Of a DNA stretch of 64,000 nt, positions 43,221 to 54,283 are shown piece after piece. The stretch covers positions 213,931 to 277,930 of the forward strand of contig CAXAMN010028928.1 of assembly GCA_963970005.1 (NCBI GenBank). The letters run 5' to 3'. The notes beneath the pieces were generated by a model. The model was not told the origin of the DNA, did not search any database, and saw only the letters and a list, made by a program, of their open reading frames with translations. Both the position numbers and the translations under genes were made by a program. Source of the stretch: Durusdinium trenchii (lineage: Eukaryota; Sar; Dinophyceae; Suessiales; Symbiodiniaceae). Numbering within the stretch: position 1 is the stretch's first letter; each line of letters begins with the position of its first letter.

Positions 43221-44013
43221 CTGTAAACAACTGCAAGGCGCTGCTGCACTCGACTAGCTGACGGAGGCCAGGCAGCTGCCAGATAGAAGCTGGTTCCATC
43301 CTCATGTTGTCCTCTTCTCGCCAGATCACTCCTAAATCCTCGGGGTGCTCCCCGAAGACTAAAATGTCGTGCCCCTCCGGGGTATGTGGATGAACTGTGA
43401 GGACATTGAGGACGTCAATCATGAAACGAATGAGAACGTTGCCCAGTTCAGCGTCCTTGAGATGCTTCTTGGACAACCAGGGAAAGCCCCAGGGGTGCGC
43501 CCTGGAGCGAATCATAGGAGGGCCTCTGCAATTGGCACCACGCACACGAGACCATGTGGAGCAAGGTGGTGTGATCAGCACCACGTGGTAGTGCCCCTGG
43601 GCCAACTCTTGTAGGAGCTTCTTTTGCAGAGATTGATCTGTCAAATCCCATTGCTCTGAATTCTGAATGTCCACTTCGTGCACGTGAAACTGAAGGTCTG
43701 TACCTGCTGACAGCTCTTGCAGGAAAGAGGCGACCGATGCCTTTCGTGAAGCCCCGCTGAAGAGATACAGCACTTGAAACTGACGTGTGCCCCTCGTTGT
43801 GCTTGCTGTGGGAGAATGGTTTGCTTCAACTTGACTTGCTGGCCTCGGCCGCTCCTCCGGCCGTGTCTTTCTTGCCTGAACCATCACATGCATGCATAGG
43901 ATGACTGCCAAAGCAGTACTGGCACACATGTAGGCGACCGCAATTGAAGCGGCAACGCTCACGCGGATTGTTCCATTTCCAGCAAATCTGTCTTCCGTCT
44001 GGAGTTCTGTCAT
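43180..44013 (-). CDS. C5-methyltransferase-like domain of tyrosine-recombinase element 1
   Basis: 277 open codons. The first about 50 overlap the gag zinc-finger region in another frame and are probably not translated as such. The domain starts near TRQFQVLYLFSGASRKASVA (about 76-95), a motif I-like FxG. HVHEVDIQNSEQWDLTD fits motifs II and III. HVVLITPPCSTWSRVRGA at 143-160 is a full motif IV with the PPC nucleophile (43569-43561). ILVFGEHPEDLG at 217-228 replaces ENV with EHP. FTVAFNQCCWGG leads across a C7 frameshift to YRKPTRLLTN, a signature shared with copia element 2. DIRS elements are known to carry adenine-methyltransferase-like (Dam) domains with DPPY. This one has PPC, so it is of the cytosine type. 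No target-recognition region is seen. Confidence 0.65.
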   Translation of the reverse strand: MTELQTEDRFAGNGTIRVSVAASIAVAYMCASTALAVILCMHVMVQARKTRPEERPRPASQVEANHSPTASTTRGTRQFQVLYLFSGASRKASVASFLQELSAGTDLQFHVHEVDIQNSEQWDLTDQSLQKKLLQELAQGHYHVVLITPPCSTWSRVRGANCRGPPMIRSRAHPWGFPWLSKKHLKDAELGNVLIRFMIDVLNVLTVHPHTPEGHDILVFGEHPEDLGVIWREEDNMRMEPASIWQLPGLRQLVECSSALQLFTVAFNQCCWGGSLP

Positions 44014-45151
44014 GCACCATCTTCCCTTTGCGGTTCTTCCCTTTGCTGGCCCCCTTCTTGCCTTTGCCCTTGCTCTTGCTCATCTCCCAACGATCATCGC
44101 TCCATGTCCTCCAGCCCCTTGCCGGGCTGCGCGACCTCCTCTGATAGCTGTCCGACTTGCCGCCCGAGGTATTGCTGACCTGGGAGTACACATTGGGAGT
44201 AAGAAAGTGGCGCTCTTTGATGGTTGTGTCCGTCATTGCTTCCTTCAGTGCTTCCGACATTGTTGCACCCTCGTTGACCAACTTGACCATCTGCCGACGA
44301 ATCTGGTAGTCGTAGGCGAGCATCAAGTCGAACTCTGGGGTGGCAATAACTTGCCCATCTTTGTCCCGGGCCTTGAGACCCAGGACATGATCACCAAGCA
44401 TGAGGTCGAGATACTTGAGGAAGTGCTGAGGCTGCAAATCCCGCAGTGTCGACTTTTGCGGGTACTTCAACTGGGCCATGAGGTAGGAGTGTGCCACCAC
44501 CGCCATGCGCCTCCTGAACTCTTCGGGGTTCCTTGGTTTTGAGCATTCTCCATACCCCTTCTTGATCTTCAGGGTCCCTGTGCTCTTCTCGACTGTCGCT
44601 CCCAAGACATCCGCCTCGGCGTCCTCTCTGCTCAAGAACTGCACCAAGCTCATGTTCTTGAACTCCCCCTGTTCTACTTGATCGAAGATCTGCTCGAGGG
44701 TTGACGCCGCTGGGGTGTTGCGATCTTCTAGTTTGACCCCATGAACCCGCTGAAACTTCACCAGGAGCTCCTGCACCTCCACCTTGCTCAAGGCTTTCGG
44801 GATGTTAGCCACTCCTGCTTCCGCCTCTGCCTTGTTTCTCACTGTCACTCTGGTGTTGGCTGACTCCCAAGCGTCCACCAACGATGCGATCTCCACGACA
44901 TCCCGCGTCTCGTCCAGTGTGAGGACGTCGACGCAGAACTTTCTCATGGCCGCCCTGTCATCTGCCACGGTGCTCATCCGGCTGATGCTCCTCACCTTGG
45001 CTACTGAGAGCTTCGCTTGCAGGACCTCTTCGACCTCCTTCACTTGTAGTAGCCCATGGAGGTCTGCGTCCAGCAAGGCTATCGCGTTGCGACGGCGCTC
45101 TTCGGTGTCAAAACCGATCGCCGCCATCTCCGACCCTTCGCACCGGCCCAC
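43826..45151 (-). CDS. Gag-like protein of tyrosine-recombinase element 1
   Basis: 441 codons, intact, starting MGRCEGSEMAAIGFDTEERR. The N-terminal 250 residues are helical and charged (ALLDADLHGLLQVKEVEEVL, STLEQIFDQVEQGEFKNMSL). KYLDLMLGDHVLGLKARDKD (about 258-277) through NEGATMSEALKEAMTDTTIK is well conserved in copy 2. A basic linker KSKGKGKKGASKGKNRKGK (about 365-385) precedes a compact Cys/His cluster: CWKWNNPRERCRFNC, then HVCQYCFGSHPMHAC, which looks like a CCCH finger plus a second zinc site for nucleic-acid binding. It ends AGGAAEASKSS. The 441 bases between the recombinase stop and this start carry no gene. Confidence 0.8.
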   Translation of the reverse strand: MGRCEGSEMAAIGFDTEERRRNAIALLDADLHGLLQVKEVEEVLQAKLSVAKVRSISRMSTVADDRAAMRKFCVDVLTLDETRDVVEIASLVDAWESANTRVTVRNKAEAEAGVANIPKALSKVEVQELLVKFQRVHGVKLEDRNTPAASTLEQIFDQVEQGEFKNMSLVQFLSREDAEADVLGATVEKSTGTLKIKKGYGECSKPRNPEEFRRRMAVVAHSYLMAQLKYPQKSTLRDLQPQHFLKYLDLMLGDHVLGLKARDKDGQVIATPEFDLMLAYDYQIRRQMVKLVNEGATMSEALKEAMTDTTIKERHFLTPNVYSQVSNTSGGKSDSYQRRSRSPARGWRTWSDDRWEMSKSKGKGKKGASKGKNRKGKMVHDRTPDGRQICWKWNNPRERCRFNCGRLHVCQYCFGSHPMHACDGSGKKDTAGGAAEASKSS

Positions 45152-45592
45152 CTATCCGCCGGCGCGCCGAGGTTCACACCCCCCCCTTCTTCTCTGGGGC
45201 CAAAGGTCTACCACGACTCGTCTTGCCTGACCATGTATGTCCACTACTACTGCCTGTCATGACATGACACGTACTTTCACCTCTATGCCTTTCACAACGC
45301 AAATCTTCAAAGCGACACTGCGACACTCAAGCAAATCACCAAAAACGACAAGCATCAACCACTGCCTGATAACCTCTACGCCTTATCAACACGGCTCGAC
45401 CGACAATGCTGTGACTCCACGAAACGGCTCGCCTACCTGCTCCTAGATTGTCTAGCTTCTGCTAACCAACGCTCAACTCATGCGACACCTCTCGTAGCGA
45501 CCCTGCCCTACAAGGCACTGTTTCGTGTCGCACATTCCTCTGTGCGGTGTCTGCTTCACGGGATGGCTGCTGTACACTCATCGCCGATCACC

Positions 45593-47734
45593 TCACCCCG
45601 TGCTGTCCTCCTTCTCTGAATCCGACATCTCCGACGAGGAAACATCTCCCGAAGTCTCTTCTTCGAGAGCGTTCATCGCCGCTGCATCCCCTCTCCCGAA
45701 GCACTGTTTACATGCTCGGTGATATTGTCCCGTACTGGGAGTGTCTTCTCCCAGTACCTCGTACGCTGAGTAATGCACACCCGGCTGTCGGTGGCAGTCA
45801 CCAATCTTGTGGAGGGTCCTGGTCTTTGACCTGCCCACCACTGACACTACATACATTCCCGCCACCTTCTCGAGCGGGGTCACCTCTGCGGGTGCTGCAT
45901 CATCCTCCTCTGGCTCATCCTCTGCATCTGCCATCTGCCCGCGCTCCTGCTTCATCTCAGTGCCGTCCTCATTCTCATTGACAAGAACTATCGGGCCCGT
46001 TGTGGACCATTTCGGCCTGCTGCACACCTTCGCTGCACCTTCCCCCGGCATGAACGTGAGCAGCTTCAGCGACTGTTCGTCCACCTCCTCCCGGCTGTAG
46101 TTCATGGCTTCCATCCTCTGTGCCACGAGGTTCACTACCGTCGTCTCGTCGAAGGGATCCGAATTGGCCATATTTTCCTTGATGTAGTGCGCCAGGACCT
46201 TTTGGCATCTCAGCACGTTTGTTCGGACATTCCTCTCATAGCCTTCATCCGCCGAGGGCTTCCACCTTCCGATCATTCTCCTCACGTCCTCAGGCACTCT
46301 TGCAGCTTGCGCCCAAGTGCGGATGGTAGCACGCTCGCTGTGTTCAGTCCACAGCACGCCCATGCCCGGCTCCAACAGTAACTGCTTCTCGCTGCCCTTG
46401 CCCGTCTTGATCTCGTTGAACAAGGCCTGAGACATAGTGGATGCGATAGGATAGTCCACCATCTTTCGGATAAAACCCGTCAAGGCCTTGTTCGGCCAGG
46501 GCAGCATAAAATCACGAGAAAGGAGACCTGCCTCCATTCCCATTGCATTCCAAAGCTTCCACCCTGCTAGCAGCCAGCTCTTCTCATGGATCCAGGCCTC
46601 CTTGCTGACATAGAAAGGCAGGTGGATAACTTTCTTTCCCGGCCCCGAGGTCTTGGATCGATCGATGATCCCCTTGAGGCCCCACTCCAACAGCTCCATT
46701 GTGCTGCTGGGTGCACCCTTCGTATCATCGAAGCGCGTGCCCGTCCACAGCTTCACCAGCCTAAACCAGGAGTAGATCCTGGCATAGTTCGAGACCGACT
46801 CGTCCACGACATGCGCTTCCCAAGCAACGACGATTGATACAGGCAGTAGGAGCGCCTGCCTCTTCGTCGTCTTCTGCTCGATCGCTTGCAATCGATGAGC
46901 GGCCTCTTCCAGGGCGTTCTTCACGGCAGCCGACCTGCATATCTGATCTGCTTCCGGCACCTCTCCGGCGTGCTCCAAGAACATCAAAGTCTTGAAGACC
47001 GATTCCGGGAAGCTTCTGGAGCAGGGTTCTTCTACCATCGCCTCCAGGAACTCGGCGAACTGCTCGGGCGATGCTGGCCAGCTGCAGTTGAAAGCGGCAT
47101 CCATCCATCTTGCCGCCTTGCACCACGTCTTGACATGCTTGCGAAGCGTGTTCGGCCTCCGGCCTTTTGCTACACGGATCAGCAGCGCTTCGTCCGATGA
47201 CCTTGCAGCCACAGGGAGATTTGCGGCCTTGACAACGCCACGAATCTCCTTCAGCCAGCGTTCACGCTCTTGGCGCTCTGCAAGCTCCCTCAGCGCCAGG
47301 TCTGACGAAGCTATGTGAAGCTTCATGCTAAGGCGGGTGGGCCACCTCCCTCTCTTTGCTGTGCCCACAGGGTCTACTCTTGTCCTGGTGTCCTCGGCCA
47401 CGTAGCTGTTGAAAGTCTTCTGCCTAACAGCTCTCTGGTGCATGATGTGGGCCTCGAGCAAATCCTGGCCTCCCCGCTTTGCGTCCACCATGTGCTTCAC
47501 TCGAGCTCGATCGTTTGCACGCTCCACGATCTCTCGCAACATCGCTGCATCGATGTCGACATCCGCTTCCAGCTGCTGGAGCTTCCACACGACGGCGTCG
47601 AAGAGCTCCTTCTTGCCTCCGTGCAGAGTGGCCAGCCTGGTTACCGTCCAGCCACTCTGCTCCAGCAGCTGGATCTCCCTGGCCTTCATCCCGGCCAGAG
47701 AGCAAATCAGGCTGAGCTCGTCAGCCTGATCCAT
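45593..47734 (-). CDS. Tyrosine recombinase of tyrosine-recombinase element 1
   Basis: 713 codons, intact, starting MDQADELSLICSLAGM. It should insert the circular cDNA of the element. Residues 190-260 form the SAM-like N-terminal DNA-binding part (RRPNTLRKHVKTWCKAARWM). The catalytic set is complete: Arg334 in LVKLWTGTRFDDTKG, His465 and Arg468 in LWTEHSERATIRTW, Trp491 in IGRWKPS and the nucleophile Tyr499 in DEGYERNV (46240-46238). Beyond the usual end, residues 500-713 form an acidic tail with a Cys/His module (IGDCHRQPGVHYSAYEV ... YHRACKQCFG, 645-680), also kept in copy 2. The gene comes first in the element, ahead of gag, which is unusual for DIRS-like elements. Confidence 0.9.
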   Translation of the reverse strand: MDQADELSLICSLAGMKAREIQLLEQSGWTVTRLATLHGGKKELFDAVVWKLQQLEADVDIDAAMLREIVERANDRARVKHMVDAKRGGQDLLEAHIMHQRAVRQKTFNSYVAEDTRTRVDPVGTAKRGRWPTRLSMKLHIASSDLALRELAERQERERWLKEIRGVVKAANLPVAARSSDEALLIRVAKGRRPNTLRKHVKTWCKAARWMDAAFNCSWPASPEQFAEFLEAMVEEPCSRSFPESVFKTLMFLEHAGEVPEADQICRSAAVKNALEEAAHRLQAIEQKTTKRQALLLPVSIVVAWEAHVVDESVSNYARIYSWFRLVKLWTGTRFDDTKGAPSSTMELLEWGLKGIIDRSKTSGPGKKVIHLPFYVSKEAWIHEKSWLLAGWKLWNAMGMEAGLLSRDFMLPWPNKALTGFIRKMVDYPIASTMSQALFNEIKTGKGSEKQLLLEPGMGVLWTEHSERATIRTWAQAARVPEDVRRMIGRWKPSADEGYERNVRTNVLRCQKVLAHYIKENMANSDPFDETTVVNLVAQRMEAMNYSREEVDEQSLKLLTFMPGEGAAKVCSRPKWSTTGPIVLVNENEDGTEMKQERGQMADAEDEPEEDDAAPAEVTPLEKVAGMYVVSVVGRSKTRTLHKIGDCHRQPGVHYSAYEVLGEDTPSTGQYHRACKQCFGRGDAAAMNALEEETSGDVSSSEMSDSEKEDSTG

Positions 47735-47984
47735 GGCGGCTCAGCTGGATCCCTCTACCCTGAAACTCAGAGGGGCAGTCTGAGCCATAACTCGGAGGCC
47801 GTTCCGTGACGAACTGTGTCTTATTCAGACAACTTGTCATCTCATGTGAGCTTCAACAAAATTTGCACCACACCACACGTTTGGAATGATTTCGGCCCGT
47901 TCTGAGCACACTCCCATCCACCAAAATCACCATTTCAGCTGAGACGTGTCACGAAAACAGCGCTTCGATGCCACACCCTGAAAC

Positions 47985-48235
47985 GCAAACCCCAATGGCA
48001 CGGCCACATCCAACACCCCAAAAACACTACTCTCCAAACGCTAATCCCAATGGAATACCGACACAAACGTGTCCCTTTCACGAAACCCTGCGCCTGCGCA
48101 GCGAAATGCATCACGTTTCTTGCGCGACATGTCACTTTCATGCAAATCCCAATGTAATAGCGGCGCAAACTGACACGTGACACATCCATGAAAGGTCACT
48201 TGCAAAAGCTTCCCCCAATGGCAGGGCCATAGAGA
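47985..48235. repeat. CCCAATGG-type degenerate repeat
   Basis: Four copies of AAWCCCAATGGMAYRGCCRCA at about 47988, 48040, 48145 and 48208. CACGAAACCCTGCGCCTGCG at about 48078 links it to the 39.96-40.21 kb repeat on the other side of the tyrosine-recombinase element. Confidence 0.65.
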
Positions 48236-48241
48236 CATCAT

Positions 48242-48287
48242 ACGGACGGTTGCAAACGGTTGCAGACGGTTGCGGACGGTTGCGAAC
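48242..48287. repeat. ACGGTTGCRA tandem repeat
   Basis: Four copies of an 11-bp unit ACGGTTGCRNA. Confidence 0.85.
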
Positions 48288-48576
48288 TCGAAAACAACGT
48301 CGGGCAAACACAGCTCTACCCTCAGACTCCCAAGTTAAACGAGAACCCTTCGCTACGCATTCGGGAAAAAAACATTGTTACAGTATATATATATATATGC
48401 CGGAAAAAAATCAATTAGAAAAACAAACAACGTGTCACAAACCTGAATGCGAAGCCTCAGGGTTTGGATGGCATATGAATAAACATGCCATTGAAACTCA
48501 GAAATATGTATCAAATGTTTGGTGGGTAAGAAATCGTGAGAAAATCGATGGTCGATGCAATCCTTTCATGGATTGA

Positions 48577-49300
48577 TTTACCCCTTGGTTGAAATATTCT
48601 AACTGCAAGCTTTGACATGATCACACAAGGCTGCATATACTAGCGGCAAATAGAGAAATTAATTGTTGGAAGTAAAGAAACTGTAATAAAGAAACAACTT
48701 CCTTCCGAATGGAACACCAAGAGGTTTGGATATGTATATATATATATATGCTTATGTATTTATTTACTGTATCTATATTCACACATATGTACATTGGTAA
48801 AGTCATTGGAATCACCCTTGGTTGCGATATTAAAGAACAGCAAGCCCTGACATAATCACAAAAGACTTCTCAAAGAGACAAACGAAGACATTGTTGCCAA
48901 GTCAAAGAACTTCTAACAACACCAAGAATAATGTGTGACACATAATATTTATATTGGTGGAAAACCCAAAGGTTTGAATGGATGTATATATATACACACA
49001 CACATATATATGGTGCACCCCTTGGTTGAATATTCTAACTGCAAGCTTTGACGTGCTCACACAAGGCTTGGTATATACTACCAGTAGTGGCAAATAGAAA
49101 AGCGAAGGATTTTGGAAAGTCAAAAGGCCTAAGAGAAGAAAAGACACTGTAAAGGAAACAAGTTCTTTCAGAATGGAAAACCAACAGGTTTGGAAACAAA
49201 TATCTATATGTATTTATCCATTACAGTAAGTATATTGGCAAAGTCATTCGAATCAACCGTGGTTGAAATATTCTAACTGCAAGCTCTGCTATTTGAAAGC
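48577..49300. repeat. AT-rich tandem repeat, unit 200-240 bp
   Basis: Four starts of CCTTGGTTGAAATATTCTAA and GCAAGCTTTGAC at about 48583, 48820, 49017 and 49257. Each is followed by CACAAGGC, GGCAAATAG, AAAGGAAACAA, GAATGGAA and a TATATA microsatellite. Copies are diverged and of unequal length. No genes are present. Confidence 0.8.
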
Positions 49301-52300
49301 ACCAGACCCTTTCACTTAGAATATTTCGATATATTCTATATTTTGTTTATTCTATATAACTATATAACTGTATGGTTTCCCTCACCCTGCACATGTCTTC
49401 TAACCGCTTGTTCTAAAATTTCGATTATTCTCTGTGCTAGGATAACTATACACATGTGGAGTATATTGTATGCGTTGCTTGCGTACCACGTCATGCGTAC
49501 ACTCGGACCCTGTTTCTGCAGCAAACGACTGCCCAGCTATTATGTCGGGAAACCGCACCCAATTTTCACAGGCTACAACAATACATCCACCATTGTAGAA
49601 TTTCAGGTCGCAAATGGTTCCCAGCTCGCCAAGTTTGTTTTGTTGGGGCTTCCGACTTGCTTTGTTCGCAACCTCTTACGGTGGGCTGTGCTAAGGCTCG
49701 GATTTGTGGCCGTGTCTTAAACTCTAGGTCCGTCTCCTTGTCCGACTTTCTCTCTCTCCAGGCTGCATGAAGAGTGTAAGCAACTATCTCGTCGCTAAGT
49801 GCACCAGTCAACATGCCAGACTGGTACGGTAAGTTGCCCCAGCTCCAGATGAGCTCTGCCCAGGAAGTTTCAAAAGGGTTTTGGCTGTGTATGGTGTTGG
49901 CTCTTTTTCTCAAGTTCCATTTCTTTTATGGGGGATGCATCGAAAACGATTCAAGACGTTGCCGTGTTGTTGTTCATTTCAGGGCTGTTCATTTCAGGGC
50001 TGTTGTGCATTTCCTCGGACACGACGCATGCACCGAGACTTACGGCACTTCTTTTAGCAAAGGCTTACATATCTGATCTTGGTTACATCTACTGCACATT
50101 ATTCGAAATGTTCAATCACATACAATCACTTCTTCCGGCTGCTAGAGGCAGGATGCTAGGCTTTGGCTGTTGACAACTTTTCCATGCCAGCCGAAGGATT
50201 TGGCTGTATGAAAGACTTGCACGTGTTGTGGAGAGCATACAAAGGGTTGCAACTTGACCAGTTTTTGGATGTTTATGGAACCTACATCTCAGTCCACATC
50301 GCTATCAGGATGTCTTCAGGATTCCTTCTTGGGGGAGCACGGGCGCGACGTAGTTTGCAAGAGGTTGCCGCGATTGGCTTGTGCTGAAGCACCTAGGACA
50401 CTCAGCTTCTAGCGTTTTGTGGGGCCCTGGGATTGAGATGATAGTGTTCAAGAAGCAGCTTTCAACGTCAAACCTGAAGGCATTGACGCAAGTCTGACTT
50501 CAAGATGGCAAAACACTGCGCGCAAAATGCGCAAGATCATGAAATTATCGAATTGTCATGCTCCACACGTGCCTCTTTCATCCAAAGACCTTGCTGTCCC
50601 GGACAAAGGCTGCAAAGGACCTCCGCAACTTGTTTGGTTGACATGTTACTGGACATGCAGCTCGGACCTCGAAGAAACTGACCGGCCGTGTCCTGGTGGG
50701 AGACTGCTGAGAAGTTCTGAAAAGCTGCCGAAGCGGCTCATGGATACTAATGGCTAACTCATGCCTAACTATAGTCCTGATCCGAGCTCGCAGTCGAGAG
50801 CAAAGTAACGTGGACGACGGCATCTCTCCTTTCAGCAACGTCGTTGAAACGAGTTCGGGCCCCTCTACAAGTCTCCTGACATCTGGTCTGAGCCCGCATG
50901 AAGACTGAAGCCAGCTTGAAGCTCCACCGAAACTAGCCTGTGAATCGGAAGAGTTGCAATCAGTTTAAGTCGGATAAGGATGGTATGTTGACGGCTGTGT
51001 ATATAAGTCTCGTGTGCAAGTTGCTGAGCATGTGGTGGGCTGGGCGGGCGTAAACGGCCAGGGCATTTTGAGCACTTTTTTGCGAAATCCGTGTGGTATT
51101 TACAGTACTTTTTGTGTGTCCGCGGGGCCACTGGGGAGAGCATTGAATTGGCAGGGGGCGTTTTTCTGTGGTGTTGTGCATGTTTTTGGCATCGGCGCCT
51201 GTAACGGGCCGTGCGTTTCAGGCAGTTTTTAACTTCACATGCGTTCACATGCATGCTTTCACATGCGTTCATGGGGGGGTTGGGGGGGGGGGGACAAAGT
51301 TCTGGCGCACGGGGCGCGGACAAACCGGCGCAAAATAGTTTTTCCGAACCAGAAATAACTGGACTTCATACTTGCGATATATCCACAAACCCTAAAAAAA
51401 TGGAATTTCAATGAAAATACGTTCTGCAACAAAACACCACGGCCATCTACACACGCCGGACCATGTAGTGATAGACTATTGGACTTTACTGTTAGGATTA
51501 ATGAACCTCTACTCTGATCCTACACACGCTTCAGGATTCGCACGGTCAAAATGTGCAAATCAAACGCGGGAGGGTGCAGTCTCATTTTCGCACAAAAACA
51601 CGGCCTGTCCAGGAGAGCTGCCACGATCAGCTGCGGACGTTCATAAAGTGCCAGCACCTCAAACAGGGCTTTGGATGCATGCACAAGAGCCGAGCACCAC
51701 TGCACCTGAGGGCGTGAAAGGGGTTCAGTCGCCCAAGCACAAACCCCAAAGGGTGTTGAAAGCAAAAGCACTCCTGAAGAGGCAGGTAGGCAGGGTTTCA
51801 CATCTGGCAGAGAAAGACTGTGATTAACATCGACAGCCATGGCCTGCAGACTGCAAATCTCTAACCTGCAAAATTTTGACAAAGCAACAAGTGTTTATCG
51901 TGCTTGTTGTTTTGCTGCGATCATATGCCGTCAGTTTAACGCAGGCAAGGGGCCTTCAGCCATGCCACGGAGAGCACACGTCCACACCCCGAAAATGCAG
52001 CCCGAACGTCCAGCCAGCAAAGCAAGTGTGCTTTCCAGCCTAGCTACTTGATTGCAAACTAAGGGCAACACACCCATAAAAACAACATTGAACACCGGGC
52101 AACAGTAGCTGTTACGAACCTGCATCGTGCTCTTGAAAGTTGAGCACCCAAAGCACGAACGGAGCTGCTATGGCGAGGCAACATCCATCTGCAACACGGT
52201 TTGCTTGCTCTGAATTCTCTGACCATTCTGACCGCTGACATCAGCAAACACAACCAGAAAAGTGTGCCCTTGGCCTTTCGGCTGAATAGAGTGCCCGTCC

Positions 52301-54283
52301 TTTGCTGTGGAAACACGCCCTGTGCCGGTGTAAGCATGAATACCCACCAGTGACACTGTACAGGAAACCTTGCCTGTGGCCATTGCTTGGGGCTACTGGC
52401 TTCTTTTGCTGCTTGCGTCCACCATATCCAAGCCAATAATTACGTTCTCAAATTCGTCTGCTTTTCTTTCTCTTCTTGCTTGAAGCCTTTCCAGTACCAC
52501 TCGACTAGTTGCCTCTAGCCGCTGGGTCAATCAACCATAAAGCCCCAACATGAAATGACAGATTGTGCGTTTTGTGTGCTCTTAAGCCCTTAAGCGTGTC
52601 CCCGGCCCCCCTCCTACCAGGCCACAGCGTCTGATTGGTTACTTCTTTGTTAAGCGGTAGTTTCCAGACACAGGCAAGTTTCCTGACATTGCAGGTAAAG
52701 GTTCCTGATTTGCGGTTTGTTGGCATACTTATATGTCCTGCCTCACATGTCCTGACAGGCCACGCAGTTTGATGGCACTAACTACTCTCAGACCGGATCT
52801 TGGCACCCAAACCTTCGACAAGTCGGCCATACAACTGGCATACTCATCCAAATCCCTTGCGTGCACAGTCGAGCAATCAACCTGCCTACGCGGTTGGGAT
52901 CTGGAAGGAATTCTCATGTAGTCCCCCGTGCTTCGTCCCAAGATTGTTGGTGGGACTTGTCTATGGTATCATTTGGACCTGCTTTCATCTGCCAGCAGGC
53001 CGAAGAGAATCTCAGTCTTCTCTATCATCCACTCGAGACTCGAGCGTGGAGCTTCAAGTGGGCGTTTCATGCGACCGGGGATTGATTGGTCCGAAAGTAT
53101 GAAGCCCAGTGCTGTTGAGGCCTACTTGTTGTCTAGGGAAAGCCTGGTTTCAGGTGTTTTTTTGTATGTCTCGACAGGGCTGCCGGTTTGGACAACGTAC
53201 CTGCAATCGCGGACGTGCCCAATGGAGCAATGCTGTCTCAATAGCTGGTGTACCCTACAGACATGTTACCAGAAGATTCGCTTGATGAGCGTTCACATAA
53301 AGTCTTGCGGTGGGCGTCGTAAACCGGGACTGATGCATCTACAGCGCAATAGCGTAAGAGGTAAAAGCCAAACCCAAGCACCAAAAGCACAACGCTTTTT
53401 TGCATGAAACGGAATGGCAAACATCAAAAATGCATAGCATATGCAAACATGAAACATAAGGCACAACCTATGGCTTAAAAACCGCAGCTGCCCAAGCATG
53501 GGCGCAAAGTTTCTATCCCAGCGTGCCGAAGGGTGGCAAAGGGTGGGGCACGCAAAACACAAGAGCGCAACGGCTGCGGAAATGCGAAACCCACAGCACA
53601 ACATACGCTCCTGCAAGCAACACCATAAAGCAACACCATAAAGCAAGGAGTCCCCCAGACCACCTAAAGAACAATTGCCGAGATGCCCTAGTCCCCCTAC
53701 GCTGGACAGGCGTCTGTCCACTCCATAGGTCTTGCACATGGTGCAACTGCATGTAGTGCTGGTGGTTTCAGTGAGTGAAGATGGTGCTGAGAGGCTGCGG
53801 GCACAGCATCACCAGTTCGTTGCGTTCCATCCCCTGGTGTTTGAATGCAAGTTCGCCGTCAGCACGGTAGAGAGCTTGCAAAATCTTCAACGGGGGCCAC
53901 TACCCTGCTCCAGCAGTTGACAGTTGAATGCATGCTCAGTTTTCAATGTCTCACAAAACCTTGCTCAAAAGATTTTTCCAACTATTCTGGGCTCGTCGAA
54001 ATAGGTCACGCCAGGATGAAACTCCTCACAACATTTCAAACAGTGAGTATTGTTGTGGTTTCTCTGTCTGAGTTTGCTCAGCTTGTCCAACGGCCGGCAG
54101 TTTTTCAGAGAATATGCTATCACACGGGGGGGTCTTCTGGTAACAGTCAAGGACCGGTTCTAGATCGAGGGTTCGTGCAAGGGCATGCAGCAGATTTCCC
54201 TGCCAAGCTACGCAAAAGTATTTTCGATCTCGGAATTGAAGTGGACAATTCGGCGCAGCGAAAAAGAATGTGTATATATATAT
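49300..54283. other. Region with no recognised gene apart from one small ORF
   Basis: Scattered frames of up to 159 codons (for example plus 52928-53407) lack motifs and have no consistent partner. A small duplication TTCATTTCAGGGCTG lies at 49975-50004, a G-run at 51276-51292 and an AAGCAACACCAT duplication at 53617-53645. Confidence 0.5.
52168..52383 (-). CDS. Small ORF, unrecognised, possibly an exon
   Basis: 71 codons starting MATGKVSCTVSLVGIHAYTG and ending QSKQTVLQMDVASP. The composition is balanced and looks beta-strand-rich (GQGHTFLVVFADVSGQNGQR), better than surrounding frames, so it may be a real small gene or one exon. I know no family for it. Confidence 0.3.
   Translation of the reverse strand: MATGKVSCTVSLVGIHAYTGTGRVSTAKDGHSIQPKGQGHTFLVVFADVSGQNGQRIQSKQTVLQMDVASP

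Larger units (their letters stand above)
40270..47830 (-). mobile_element. Tyrosine-recombinase retroelement (DIRS/Ngaro/PAT-like), copy 1
   Basis: Reading on the minus strand: tyrosine recombinase (47734-45593), gag (45151-43826), methyltransferase-like domain (about 43850-43180), linker and reverse transcriptase-RNase H (43220-40414). No integrase is present, as expected of this class. Only two frame breaks are seen: a C7 run at 43193-43199 and two extra bases near 41890. The downstream side ends at the assembly gap, so the split direct repeats that copy 2 shows cannot be checked here. Just upstream of the recombinase start, CCCTCT/AGAGGG at 47751-47774 forms a hairpin like those in copy 2's terminal repeats. 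Confidence 0.85.
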
